The notes below the pieces were generated by a model, which was not told the DNA's origin, did no database searches, and saw nothing but the letters and a program-made list of their open reading frames with translations. The position numbers were made by a program, and so were the translations under genes. From Deltaproteobacteria bacterium (GTDB lineage Bacteria; Desulfobacterota; Desulfobulbia; Desulfobulbales; Desulfobulbaceae): a stretch of 41,710 bases of DNA. Location of the stretch: positions 1 through 41,710 of the forward strand of contig JAJRQC010000004.1 of the NCBI GenBank assembly GCA_024280455.1. The letters run 5' to 3'. This document shows, piece after piece, positions 1-7,261 of this stretch; the stretch's first letter is position 1, and the number at the start of each line of letters is the position of its first letter.

Positions 1-29
1 CAATAACATCGAAGGATAGCTGCAATGCA

Positions 30-104
30 GGAGCCTGCCCCCGCGGGCGATTGGTGACAGCAGAGACATCCTGACGCATAATTATCGCCCGCAGGGCGGG
101 CTCC
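30..104. repeat. REP-like inverted repeat pair
   Basis: Two inverted copies of a 21-22 base unit (30-51 and 84-104) start GGAGCC and end GCGGGCGAT, and are separated by about 32 bases. Each copy is itself partly palindromic (CGCCCGCAGGGCGGGC-like). On the minus strand the right copy reads GTAGGAGCCCGCCCTGCGGG, a form typical of REP elements mobilised by RAYT transposases in many Proteobacteria. No RAYT gene lies in this window. Confidence 0.7.
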
Positions 105-389
105 TACGTGGTGCAACTCTTTGATATGTTACTGTATTAGTCTTATCTTGACGGCTATGCTGAGGGGGGGGGCAATAATTGAAAAATACGCACAGCAGAG
201 GCCATGGCAGACTGGACAATGGAATATTTTCGGGAGAGCTCCCGCATGGGCTGGGAAAAGAGCCGGGCTTGTCCAACAAACGGTTCAGATTGTGGTTGGT
301 GCCTCACACAATCTAACCTTATTCGTTAGGCCCGGTTCTTGCTATTATACTCATAAGATGTATTCCCGCATGGTATCAGGAGACCAATT
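105..389. other. Intergenic region, no gene recognised
   Basis: No convincing coding frame. It holds a run of eight or more G near 163-172, and a segment around 144-158 containing CTTGACGGCTATG, which also ends the inverted repeats at 9099-9120 and 9334-9355. A possible -10 (TATACT, about 344-349) lies upstream of the small gene that follows. Confidence 0.5.
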
Positions 390-578
390 ATGGAAGTCAA
401 CATGAATGCACTGGCGACCCAGGAAATGTCGCTGAACAAGGCCCAGGCCGGAGAGGATATCCTCCAGAAAACGTTGGCAAAAGCCGAAGAAGCAAGAAGC
501 AGCAATCAGAGCGTCGAACGTCCGGAAACCAGTCGGGTCACCAAGGGTGAAGGCAGAACCATCGATACCTACGCCTAG
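390..578 (+). CDS. Small YjfB-like putative motility protein
   Basis: Encodes 62 residues, acidic and Lys/Glu-rich, with no signal peptide or membrane segment. A good ribosome binding site (AGGAG, with the ATG 9 bases later) supports the start. The short helical N-terminus, variable middle and C-terminal Gly-x-x-Ile-Asp-x-x-Ala pattern (GRTIDTYA) resemble small proteins annotated as YjfB-like putative motility proteins; the resemblance is by eye and weak. The function of that family is not established. It is convergent with the phosphate operon, whose last gene ends about 100 bases downstream on the other strand. It could equally be an unrelated lineage-specific small protein. Confidence 0.6.
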   Translation: MEVNMNALATQEMSLNKAQAGEDILQKTLAKAEEARSSNQSVERPETSRVTKGEGRTIDTYA

Positions 579-636
579 CCTGCCGAGTTGTTCCTCGCGA
601 AACACGAATACCCTTTACGTAATCCAACCCCTGGTG

Positions 637-662
637 AAAAAAAACCAGAGAGTGTTCCACCC
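637..662 (-). terminator. Possible terminator after pstB
   Basis: Read on the minus strand just past the pstB stop: a short stem (GGGTG / CACTC, three-base loop), then TCTGG and a run of eight T. The stem is short and has one G.T pair, so this is only a candidate end for the phosphate operon. Confidence 0.35.
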
Positions 663-675
663 GATCCGCTGCCTT

Positions 676-1575
676 TCAACCGAACCGGCCGGTAATATAA
701 TCTTCCGTCAGCCGGTGACGGGGATTGGTAAAAACCCGGTCGGTACTCCCCACCTCAATCAAATCGCCCAGATGAAAATAGGCCGTCCGCTGTGAAACCC
801 GGGCGGCCTGCTGCATGTTATGGGTCACAATCACGATGGTAAACTGTTCCTGGAGCTCGGAAATAAGGTTTTCAATCGTGGCGGTGGCAATGGGATCAAG
901 GGCTGAACAGGGCTCATCCATAAGGATGACCTCCGGTCGTACCGCAATGGCCCGGGCAATACAGAGCCGCTGCTGCTGCCCACCCGACAGTCCGGTTCCC
1001 GGCTGATCAAGACGATCATTGACCTCCTTCCACAAACCCGCTTTCTTTAAAGAACTTTCCACGACACCGTCGAGCTCTGATTTCGATGAGGCCAGGCCAT
1101 GAATTTTCGGACCATAGGCGACGTTATCATAGATGGACTTGGGAAATGGATTGGGCTTCTGGAAGACCATACCGACCTGCGCCCGCAGCGGAACGACATC
1201 AACGGACTTGTCATAGATATTGAGCTGATCAAGAAAAATATCCCCGCTGACCCTGCACGTATCCACGGTATCATTCATCCGGTTCAAACAGCGCAAAAAA
1301 GTGGATTTTCCGCAACCGGATGGACCAATCATGGCCAGCACTTCATTGCGACCAACATCAATAGAAATATTTTTAATGGCATGCTTGTCGCCGTAATACA
1401 CATTAACATCCCGGCAGGTCATACGGGCATCATCCACAAACTGCTCACCGACGGTCGACCGATTCTCTACATAAGTCCCAGCCGTATCCGCCTCACTGAC
1501 GTATTCAGGTGTTACATCCTCAGGTGCCAGAAAAGAGACCTCACTTGTACCAAACGATGCATCCATCGATTCCAT
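676..1575 (-). CDS. pstB: Phosphate ABC transporter ATP-binding protein PstB
   Basis: ATPase that powers high-affinity phosphate import through PstC-PstA at the inner membrane. The ABC core shows Walker A (GPSGCGKS), the signature LSGGQQQR, Walker B with DEP ([13 protein letters not shown]) and the switch His (VTHNM). The QxQQR-rich signature and [15 protein letters not shown] stretch are typical of PstB rather than other ABC ATPases. At 299 residues it is about 45 longer than usual; the extra part is an acidic N-terminal extension before the first conserved strand ([14 protein letters not shown]). The ATG is preceded by AAGGA at normal spacing, so the extension appears to be translated. Last gene of the phosphate locus, about 60 bases after pstS. 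Confidence 0.95.
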   Translation of the reverse strand: MESMDASFGTSEVSFLAPEDVTPEYVSEADTAGTYVENRSTVGEQFVDDARMTCRDVNVYYGDKHAIKNISIDVGRNEVLAMIGPSGCGKSTFLRCLNRMNDTVDTCRVSGDIFLDQLNIYDKSVDVVPLRAQVGMVFQKPNPFPKSIYDNVAYGPKIHGLASSKSELDGVVESSLKKAGLWKEVNDRLDQPGTGLSGGQQQRLCIARAIAVRPEVILMDEPCSALDPIATATIENLISELQEQFTIVIVTHNMQQAARVSQRTAYFHLGDLIEVGSTDRVFTNPRHRLTEDYITGRFG

Positions 1576-1638
1576 ATTCGATTCCTTATATGCCGGGGCA
1601 AGAGCTGCCCCGGCAAGATTGATTAAATAAAAAATTAC

Positions 1639-2694
1639 TTACTTCAAGACTAGCGGTGTGAGTGCAGCGGCAGCGGCAGCAAATTGTTTACGTTCCGCGG
1701 TCGGCATTGGAATAAGTCCCTTGTCGGAAAGATACCCCTCCTCACCCCAAGCCTTGTCACTGGTGAATTCGGCCAGGTATTCGCTCATACCGGGAACGAC
1801 TCCGACATGTGCATTTTTCACATAAAAATAGAGCGGACGGGAAACAGGATATTTACCGCTGGCAATATTCTCAAAGGTGGGTTCCTCACCTCCGACAGTG
1901 GAGCCCTGAATTTTATCGCCGTTCTGATCCAGGTAGCTGAATCCAAAGATACCAAGGGCCGTGGGGCTGGCAACAATCTTCTGCACTATCAAGTTGTCGT
2001 TCTCTCCGGCTTCAATATAGGCACCGTCTTCCCGAACCGTATGACAGATGGACTTGAACTTTTTCTTGTCTTTTTTCTTCATGGCCTTGATCCAGCCAAT
2101 CTGCTTGCAGCCACCTTCCATGGCCAGCTCAACAAAGGCATCACGGGTTCCGGAAGTCGGTGGCGGTCCAAGAACTTCGATCTTAGTATCCGGCAGAGCT
2201 GAATTCACTTCTTTCCAGGTGGAGTACGGGTTGGGCACCAAATGTTCGCCGCCATTGGGATCCGGCACGTCCTTAGCTAAGGCAAGGTAGATATCCTTCT
2301 TGGTCAACTGCATCTTTGGGGAGGCCTTGGAATTGGCCAGGACGATTCCGTCATAACCGATTTTCACCTCGGTGATCTTTTTCACACCGTTTTTTTGACA
2401 CTTCTCATACTCGGACATTTTAATCCGCCTGGAAGCATTGGTAATATCCGGGGTATCAATACCGGATCCGGCACAGAACAGCTTCAGTCCACCACCTGAA
2501 CCGGTTGACTCAATCTTCGGCGTTTTATACCTGGTACTCTTTCCAAACCGCTCGGCAACCGTGGTTGCAAAGGGATAGACCGTTGATGAACCGACAATCG
2601 CGATATAATCACGACCAGAGGCGGCAAAGAGGCTTGAAGCCGACGAACCAAGAATAATTGAAACAGCTGCTAACGATACTGCTTTCTTCCACAT
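1639..2694 (-). CDS. pstS: Periplasmic phosphate-binding protein PstS
   Basis: Captures phosphate in the periplasm and delivers it to PstCA. The 351-residue product begins with a signal peptide (MWKK, then a hydrophobic stretch ending SSLFAAS). After it come IVGSSTVYPF and STGSGGGLKLFCAG, the conserved phosphate-loop segments of PstS, and PPPTSGTRDAF, which carries the second ligand loop. AGGAG sits 6 bases before the ATG. The 149-base gap upstream contains a ladder of pentamers at 11-bp spacing (2761-2798), so pstS probably has its own PhoB-controlled promoter in addition to read-through from pstA. Finding pstS after pstCA and before pstB is unusual; the common order is pstSCAB-phoU. Confidence 0.95.
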   Translation of the reverse strand: MWKKAVSLAAVSIILGSSASSLFAASGRDYIAIVGSSTVYPFATTVAERFGKSTRYKTPKIESTGSGGGLKLFCAGSGIDTPDITNASRRIKMSEYEKCQKNGVKKITEVKIGYDGIVLANSKASPKMQLTKKDIYLALAKDVPDPNGGEHLVPNPYSTWKEVNSALPDTKIEVLGPPPTSGTRDAFVELAMEGGCKQIGWIKAMKKKDKKKFKSICHTVREDGAYIEAGENDNLIVQKIVASPTALGIFGFSYLDQNGDKIQGSTVGGEEPTFENIASGKYPVSRPLYFYVKNAHVGVVPGMSEYLAEFTSDKAWGEEGYLSDKGLIPMPTAERKQFAAAAAALTPLVLK

Positions 2695-2760
2695 TGTTTT
2701 TCTCCTTTAAATTAGTAAACGGGAACTGAACATATTCGACTTGTTTACTACCTTACAATT

Positions 2761-2798
2761 GTTACGTTTTCATTAGAGTCACATTAAGGGATAATTAA
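2761..2798 (-). promoter_or_regulatory. Candidate Pho box upstream of pstS
   Basis: On the plus strand the pentamers GTTAC, ATTAG, ATTAA and ATTAA start at 2761, 2772, 2783 and 2794, exactly 11 bases apart. PhoB and other OmpR-family regulators bind direct repeats with 11-bp period. The same kind of ladder lies between phoU and phoB (6418-6444) in the same orientation relative to the minus-strand gene. The assignment to PhoB is inference from spacing and location. Confidence 0.5.
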
Positions 2799-2843
2799 AT
2801 AACGTCATTACCGGTAACAGCTATCAATATCCTTCCAGTGCAG

Positions 2844-4118
2844 CTACCAGCGACGCTCGAATTTCCGACGTAGAAAAACTGCAATTGCGTTCATGGAAAT
2901 AAGAAAGGCAAGTAAAATCATAATAGCTGCGGAGGTACGTTCGACAAAAGCCCGTTCCGGGGAATCAGCCCATAGATAAATCTGAACAGGCAGCACTGTG
3001 GAGGGGTCAGTAAAGCCAGTCGGGACATCAACAATAAAGGCAACCATACCAATCATGAGCAACGGTGCAGTCTCACCAAGAGCCTGGGCCATGCCGATGA
3101 TGGTGCCGGTCATCATCCCCGGCATGGCAAGCGGCAGAACATGATGGGTAACAACCTGTAGTTTGGATGCCCCCACTCCAAATGCAGCCTCACGAATGGA
3201 TGGCGGCACCGATTTAAGCGCAGCCCGGGAAGCAATGATAATTGTCGGCAGAGTCATCAGGGTCAAAACAAGCCCGCCGACCAGGGGAGCCGACCTGGGC
3301 ATCCCGAAAATATTGAGGAAAACCGCCAATCCCAACAATCCGAATATTATGGAAGGGACTGCTGCCAAATTGTTGATATTCACCTCAACAAGATCAATCC
3401 AGCGACTGCGGGGCGCGAACTCTTCAAGGTAGACAGCTGTGGCCACGCCAATGGGAAAAGAAAGTAACAGGGTGATGGTCAGGGTATAGATAGAACCCAT
3501 TACTGCACCGTGAATGCCGGCGAGCTCCGGCTCTCTTGAGTCCCCTGCAGTAAAAAAGGTGGTATTAAACTTTTTCTTCAGCAGTCCGGCTTCCGTCAAT
3601 TGATCAATCCAGCCAATCTGTTGATCGCTCAAACGTCGATCACTTTCCGGCACATCCCGTCGAATATGACCCTTGAGAAGCATATCCACCTCATCATCGG
3701 CCGGCAGCCAGATCTTTCTGCTGGAACCGATAATAGCTGTATCCTCCATGACCATCTTACGAAGGACGTAAGAGGCGCCGGAACTGACCAGACGATAGAG
3801 CTTTCGTTTATCCGCCCTGCCCTTGACCTCCGGAAACAGTGAACGCATGCTGCTTTTGACCAGGGCGCCGTAATCGGCGCCCATGAGATTATCCACAGCA
3901 AACAACTCCTGATCAAAATTGATATCGAGCAGTATTTCAGTCTGCTCAAAGGCAGGCCAGCCTTTGAGGCCAATAGAAACAAAGAGCAGGCCAAGTAAGC
4001 AAATACTGAGAATAACCGCTCCGAGGCCGAATAAACGAAATAGCCGCTCCTGCAGGTATCGCCTGGCCAATCCCCGGTTAACCCGTTCCATTGTTGTTTC
4101 TCTCTTTCCTACCTGCAT
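2844..4118 (-). CDS. pstA: Phosphate ABC transporter permease PstA
   Basis: One of two inner-membrane permeases of the Pst importer. The 424-residue protein has a first membrane helix (about 27-50), then a large non-membrane region (about 55-200) and the permease core with about five more helices. The cytoplasmic coupling loop is clear (REAAFGVGASKLQVV followed by LPLAMPG). It is over 100 residues longer than E. coli PstA because of the extra region after helix 1; such long forms occur in Desulfobacterota and other phyla. The start has GGAG 5-6 bases upstream; a second ATG nine codons in has a poorer site. Follows pstC with a 104-base gap that holds a small palindromic repeat. Confidence 0.93.
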   Translation of the reverse strand: MQVGKRETTMERVNRGLARRYLQERLFRLFGLGAVILSICLLGLLFVSIGLKGWPAFEQTEILLDINFDQELFAVDNLMGADYGALVKSSMRSLFPEVKGRADKRKLYRLVSSGASYVLRKMVMEDTAIIGSSRKIWLPADDEVDMLLKGHIRRDVPESDRRLSDQQIGWIDQLTEAGLLKKKFNTTFFTAGDSREPELAGIHGAVMGSIYTLTITLLLSFPIGVATAVYLEEFAPRSRWIDLVEVNINNLAAVPSIIFGLLGLAVFLNIFGMPRSAPLVGGLVLTLMTLPTIIIASRAALKSVPPSIREAAFGVGASKLQVVTHHVLPLAMPGMMTGTIIGMAQALGETAPLLMIGMVAFIVDVPTGFTDPSTVLPVQIYLWADSPERAFVERTSAAIMILLAFLISMNAIAVFLRRKFERRW

Positions 4119-4178
4119 GTCTTCTCCTTATCCTTAATCCTCATTCCCGGTCCCTGATCTCTGATCTCAATTTCACTC

Positions 4179-4219
4179 GTAACTATTCAGAAGCACCTCA
4201 GTATTTGGTGAACGGTTAC
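4179..4219. repeat. 41-bp GTAA-ended palindrome between pstC and pstA
   Basis: The segment starts GTAACTATTCA and ends TGAACGGTTAC, inverted with 9 of 11 matches. Its right 18 bases are the exact reverse complement of the left end of the MITE at 28483, and its left end matches the ends of the repeat at 41563 (20 of 22). It looks like a minimal IS66-type end-to-end remnant. TCACTC occurs on both sides (4173-4178 and 4223-4228), but not at symmetric distances. Confidence 0.6.
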
Positions 4220-4222
4220 CCG

Positions 4223-5611
4223 TCACTCATACTCTTCGCGATATTTTCGCACCACATAGAGAGCGATTACATTGAGAATAAGGGTAATAGTGAAGAGCAG
4301 CAGCCCCAGGGCAAAGGCAGCCAGGGTTTTGGGGCTGTCAAACTCCTGATCACCGACCAACAGAGTTACGATCTGTACGGTAACCGTAGTTACGGCCTGC
4401 AAAGGGTTTGCGGTCAAATTGGCGGAAAGGCCGGCAGCCATGACCACGATCATGGTTTCACCAATAGCCCTGGAGGCAGCCAGCAGGATTCCACCGACAA
4501 TACCTGGCAGTGCCGCTGGAATAACGACCTTACGGATGGTTTCACTCCTGGTTGCACCAAGTGCATACGAACCATCACGCAGGGTCTGGGGCACGGCATT
4601 AATGACATCATCGGAAAGGGACGAAACAAATGGAATAATCATGATCCCCATAACCAGACCAGCGGCCAGTCCACTTTCCGAAGAAACGTCCAGGCCAAAC
4701 AGACCGCCGGCATCACGGATAAAAGGGGCGACGACCAGAGCGGCAAAGAAACCGTAGACTACGGTGGGCACACCGGCCAGGATTTCCATGGTCGGTTTGG
4801 CCCAGGTACGGACATGGGAAGATGCATACTCGGACAGGTATATAGCCGACAGAAGGCCAACGGGGACAGCCACGGCCAGGGCAATCCCGGAGATCATAAA
4901 AGTACCGGCCAAAACGGGTATTGCACCGAAGCTTCCGGAACTGCCGGCCTGATCCGCCCGCATCGCCATCTGTGGGCTCCACTTAAGTCCAAAGAGAAAA
5001 TCCGTCAACGGAACCTGCTGAAAAAACCTGATCGATTCAAACAAAACCGAGAGAACAATACCGATGGTGGTGATAATGGCAATGGTGGAACAGAGGACAA
5101 GTGCGATTTGTATAATGCGCTCCACATGATTGCGGGCACGCATCCGGGGACGAATGCGTTTATACACTAAAGCGGAAAAGAAAAGAGCTGAAGCCGACAT
5201 TATCCCGGCCAGAGCCATGTAGCTAATCCGTTCCATGGCAAGATAGTGATCAGCGGCCTGCTGGAGGACCGGATTGATATCCCTGGCTGCGACATGACCG
5301 GCGATCAGGTTGTGCAGGTCATTCACCAACAGGTTGGCCTGATCGACCGGAACATTCAGCATGGACGCCGGCAGCGTTTTCATTGCCAGATCCGTCAATA
5401 CCCATTCAGAGCAGGACATCCAGAAAACAAAAATGGCCAGAGCCGGAAGTGCGCACCACAACGCGGTCAGCATCCCGTAGTAGCCGGGTAGTGAATGGAG
5501 TCGACTGGAACCGGAACCGGAACCGGTCAAAGAAAAAGCCCGCCGCTTTCCGTGCATATAGGCAAAAGAGGACGCAGCCAGCAAAATAACCAAAAAAGAG
5601 AACGGTGACAT
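4223..5611 (-). CDS. pstC: Phosphate ABC transporter permease PstC
   Basis: Partner permease of PstA. From the chosen start it is 462 residues: a hydrophobic N-terminus (MSPFSFLVILLAAS), a second helix around 45-65, a soluble segment of about 75 residues, another helix near 145, and the C-terminal permease core with its coupling loop (GSYALGATRSETIRKVV, LPGIVGG). The extended N-terminal half is longer than in E. coli PstC, in parallel with the long PstA here. The ATG lies one base after the phoU stop (TGAG ATG) and GGGGAG precedes it, so translation is probably coupled to phoU. An in-frame ATG 12 codons upstream would overlap phoU and is less likely. Confidence 0.93.
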   Translation of the reverse strand: MSPFSFLVILLAASSFAYMHGKRRAFSLTGSGSGSSRLHSLPGYYGMLTALWCALPALAIFVFWMSCSEWVLTDLAMKTLPASMLNVPVDQANLLVNDLHNLIAGHVAARDINPVLQQAADHYLAMERISYMALAGIMSASALFFSALVYKRIRPRMRARNHVERIIQIALVLCSTIAIITTIGIVLSVLFESIRFFQQVPLTDFLFGLKWSPQMAMRADQAGSSGSFGAIPVLAGTFMISGIALAVAVPVGLLSAIYLSEYASSHVRTWAKPTMEILAGVPTVVYGFFAALVVAPFIRDAGGLFGLDVSSESGLAAGLVMGIMIIPFVSSLSDDVINAVPQTLRDGSYALGATRSETIRKVVIPAALPGIVGGILLAASRAIGETMIVVMAAGLSANLTANPLQAVTTVTVQIVTLLVGDQEFDSPKTLAAFALGLLLFTITLILNVIALYVVRKYREEYE

Positions 5612-5612
5612 C

Positions 5613-6275
5613 TCAGTCAGTCTCCCCTCGCACGATTTCCCCCTCAACCAGGTAGATAACCTCTTCGGCTATATTGGTGGTCCGATCACCAATACGTTCA
5701 AGGTGACGGGCAAGTAGATACAGATTGACCAGACAGGCGGCATGGCCGGGCTCACTATTGAGCTCCCGAATAACACCCTTATAGGCCTGGTTGCGCAGCT
5801 GATCCACCTCATCATCTTCCAGAAAAACCCTTCGGGCGAGATCGGCATCTTCCATGATCAGGGCATCAAGGCTCAGCTTGAGCATGCCCTGTACCTTATC
5901 GGCCATGGGTTGATAATCAATGCTAAAATGTAAACTCGAATCCTTGCTGATCGTCTGTATCCGTTTGGAAATATTCACGGCGATGTCTGCTATCCGTTCC
6001 AGTTCGTTATTAATTTTGATAACGGTTATAAGGAGACGAAGATCACTGGCAACCGGCTGATGGAGGGCAAGAATTTTCAGACATTCCTCCTCCACTTCGA
6101 CTTCCATATCATCAATCTCCCAATCCGAAGCAATGATCTCTTTAAGCAGGGATTCATCCCTGCTCTGCATGGCCAGACAGGCCTTCCGCACCCGGTCTTC
6201 TACCAGTGAGCCCAGGATCATAACCTTCTTTTTCAGGGTTTCGATTTCGCGATGAAAGGTCAGTTGGTGAACCAA
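5613..6275 (-). CDS. phoU: Phosphate signalling protein PhoU
   Basis: Negative regulator linking the Pst transporter to the PhoR kinase. Two tandem three-helix PhoU repeats are visible, each with a metal-binding E/D-x-x-x-D type helix (NELERIADIAVNISKR and HLERIGDRTTNIAEEVIYL). I chose the TTG start because GGGAG lies 6 bases before it and the first conserved helix (LTFHREIETLKKK) follows at once, giving the usual size of 220 residues. An ATG at 6377 with an upstream AGGGGG would add 34 residues with no PhoU-like sequence; it cannot be excluded. First gene of the operon and divergent from phoB. Having phoU first rather than last is unusual. Confidence 0.92.
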   Translation of the reverse strand: MVHQLTFHREIETLKKKVMILGSLVEDRVRKACLAMQSRDESLLKEIIASDWEIDDMEVEVEEECLKILALHQPVASDLRLLITVIKINNELERIADIAVNISKRIQTISKDSSLHFSIDYQPMADKVQGMLKLSLDALIMEDADLARRVFLEDDEVDQLRNQAYKGVIRELNSEPGHAACLVNLYLLARHLERIGDRTTNIAEEVIYLVEGEIVRGETD

Positions 6276-6417
6276 AACAATCTCCCTTTTTTTTGTTCCC
6301 CGGCTCGGGTTCAGGCCCCAGCTTGAGCTAAGTGAAAATCCAGAGGTGAGCAAGAGCCCCTTCCCTGGATCTTCCATTTTGTAATGCCCCCTTTTTACCC
6401 GGCCTGTTTTAGTTTTG

Positions 6418-6444
6418 GTTAGTAAAATATTAGGATTGCGTTAG
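6418..6444. promoter_or_regulatory. Candidate Pho box between phoU and phoB
   Basis: Pentamers GTTAG, ATTAG and GTTAG start at 6418, 6429 and 6440, exactly 11 bases apart; a fourth TTTAG at 6408 is 10 bases off. On the minus strand they read CTAAC/CTAAT/CTAAC toward phoU. Period and place (between a PhoB gene and its regulon, and again before pstS) fit a PhoB-bound direct repeat serving one or both directions. Confidence 0.5.
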
Positions 6445-6542
6445 GAGATGATTTTTTCTTGCATGCTGACCGGCAGGGTGTAGGATTAGCGAAATTTGCA
6501 GGAGATAGGATAATTCACCAACCGAAGAGAAAAGGAAAGAGA

Positions 6543-7247
6543 GTGGGAAAAGCACGCATCCTTGTTGTTGAAGACGACGCAGATATCCAGCAACTCGTCA
6601 GCTACAACCTGATCAAATCAGGACTGAACGTCAGCTGCGCCGATTCCGGCCAAGAGGCCCTGCAGATTCTGAACCAGGAACACATTGACCTGGTTATCCT
6701 TGATCTGATGCTGCCTGATAAAGACGGGATGGAGGTCTGCACCATTATCCGGGAAAAACCGGACAACGTCGATCTGCCGATTATCATGCTGACTGCCAAG
6801 AGCGAAGAGGATGATATTATCACCGGTTTGGCCTGCGGGGCTGATGATTACGTAACCAAACCTTTCAGTCCGCGAATACTCATTGCACGGGTGCAGGCGC
6901 TGCTGCGAAGAAAACAGAAAAAACTTCTCGACGATGCCGATCCGGACATCGAGACCATAACCCTTCACGCCATGATCATTCATCGCGGCCGGCATGAGGT
7001 ATTGGTTGAGGGCAGCCAGATCCACCTGACCGCCACCGAGTTTACCATTCTTGAACAGCTGGCCGAACGGCCGGGCTGGGTCTTCACCCGCCAGCAGATC
7101 ATTGACAGAATCCGTGGCTATGACTACCTGATTACGCCACGGGCCGTGGACGTCCAGATATTCGGCCTCCGCAAAAAACTGGGTCAGGCAGGAGCCCATA
7201 TTGAAACCGTCCGCGGCATCGGTTATCGTCTCAAAGAAGAAGGATAA
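6543..7247 (+). CDS. phoB: Phosphate regulon response regulator PhoB
   Basis: OmpR/PhoB-class response regulator. The receiver shows the acidic pocket (VVEDDAD), phospho-acceptor Asp54 in LVILDLMLPDKDG, the Thr of MLTAKSEEDD and the Lys of DDYVTKPFSPR. The C-terminal winged helix contains LTATEFTILEQLAERPGWVFTRQQ and ends AVDVQIFGLRKKLG plus VRGIGYRLKEE, as in PhoB. The GTG start is preferred: it has AGGAAAGAGA just upstream and gives 235 residues, with Asp at the same position as in E. coli PhoB (54). A longer frame from a TTG at 6459 adds 28 residues without similarity. PhoR follows 14 bases later; PhoU is divergent. Confidence 0.95.
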   Translation: MGKARILVVEDDADIQQLVSYNLIKSGLNVSCADSGQEALQILNQEHIDLVILDLMLPDKDGMEVCTIIREKPDNVDLPIIMLTAKSEEDDIITGLACGADDYVTKPFSPRILIARVQALLRRKQKKLLDDADPDIETITLHAMIIHRGRHEVLVEGSQIHLTATEFTILEQLAERPGWVFTRQQIIDRIRGYDYLITPRAVDVQIFGLRKKLGQAGAHIETVRGIGYRLKEEG

Positions 7248-7261
7248 AGAATAATATACCC

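Noticed and set aside
4091-5170. 359-residue open frame on the plus strand
   Set aside because: Antisense to pstC and the pstA start; low-complexity Gly/Asn/Gln composition and no recognisable domain. It is a shadow of the strong minus-strand genes.
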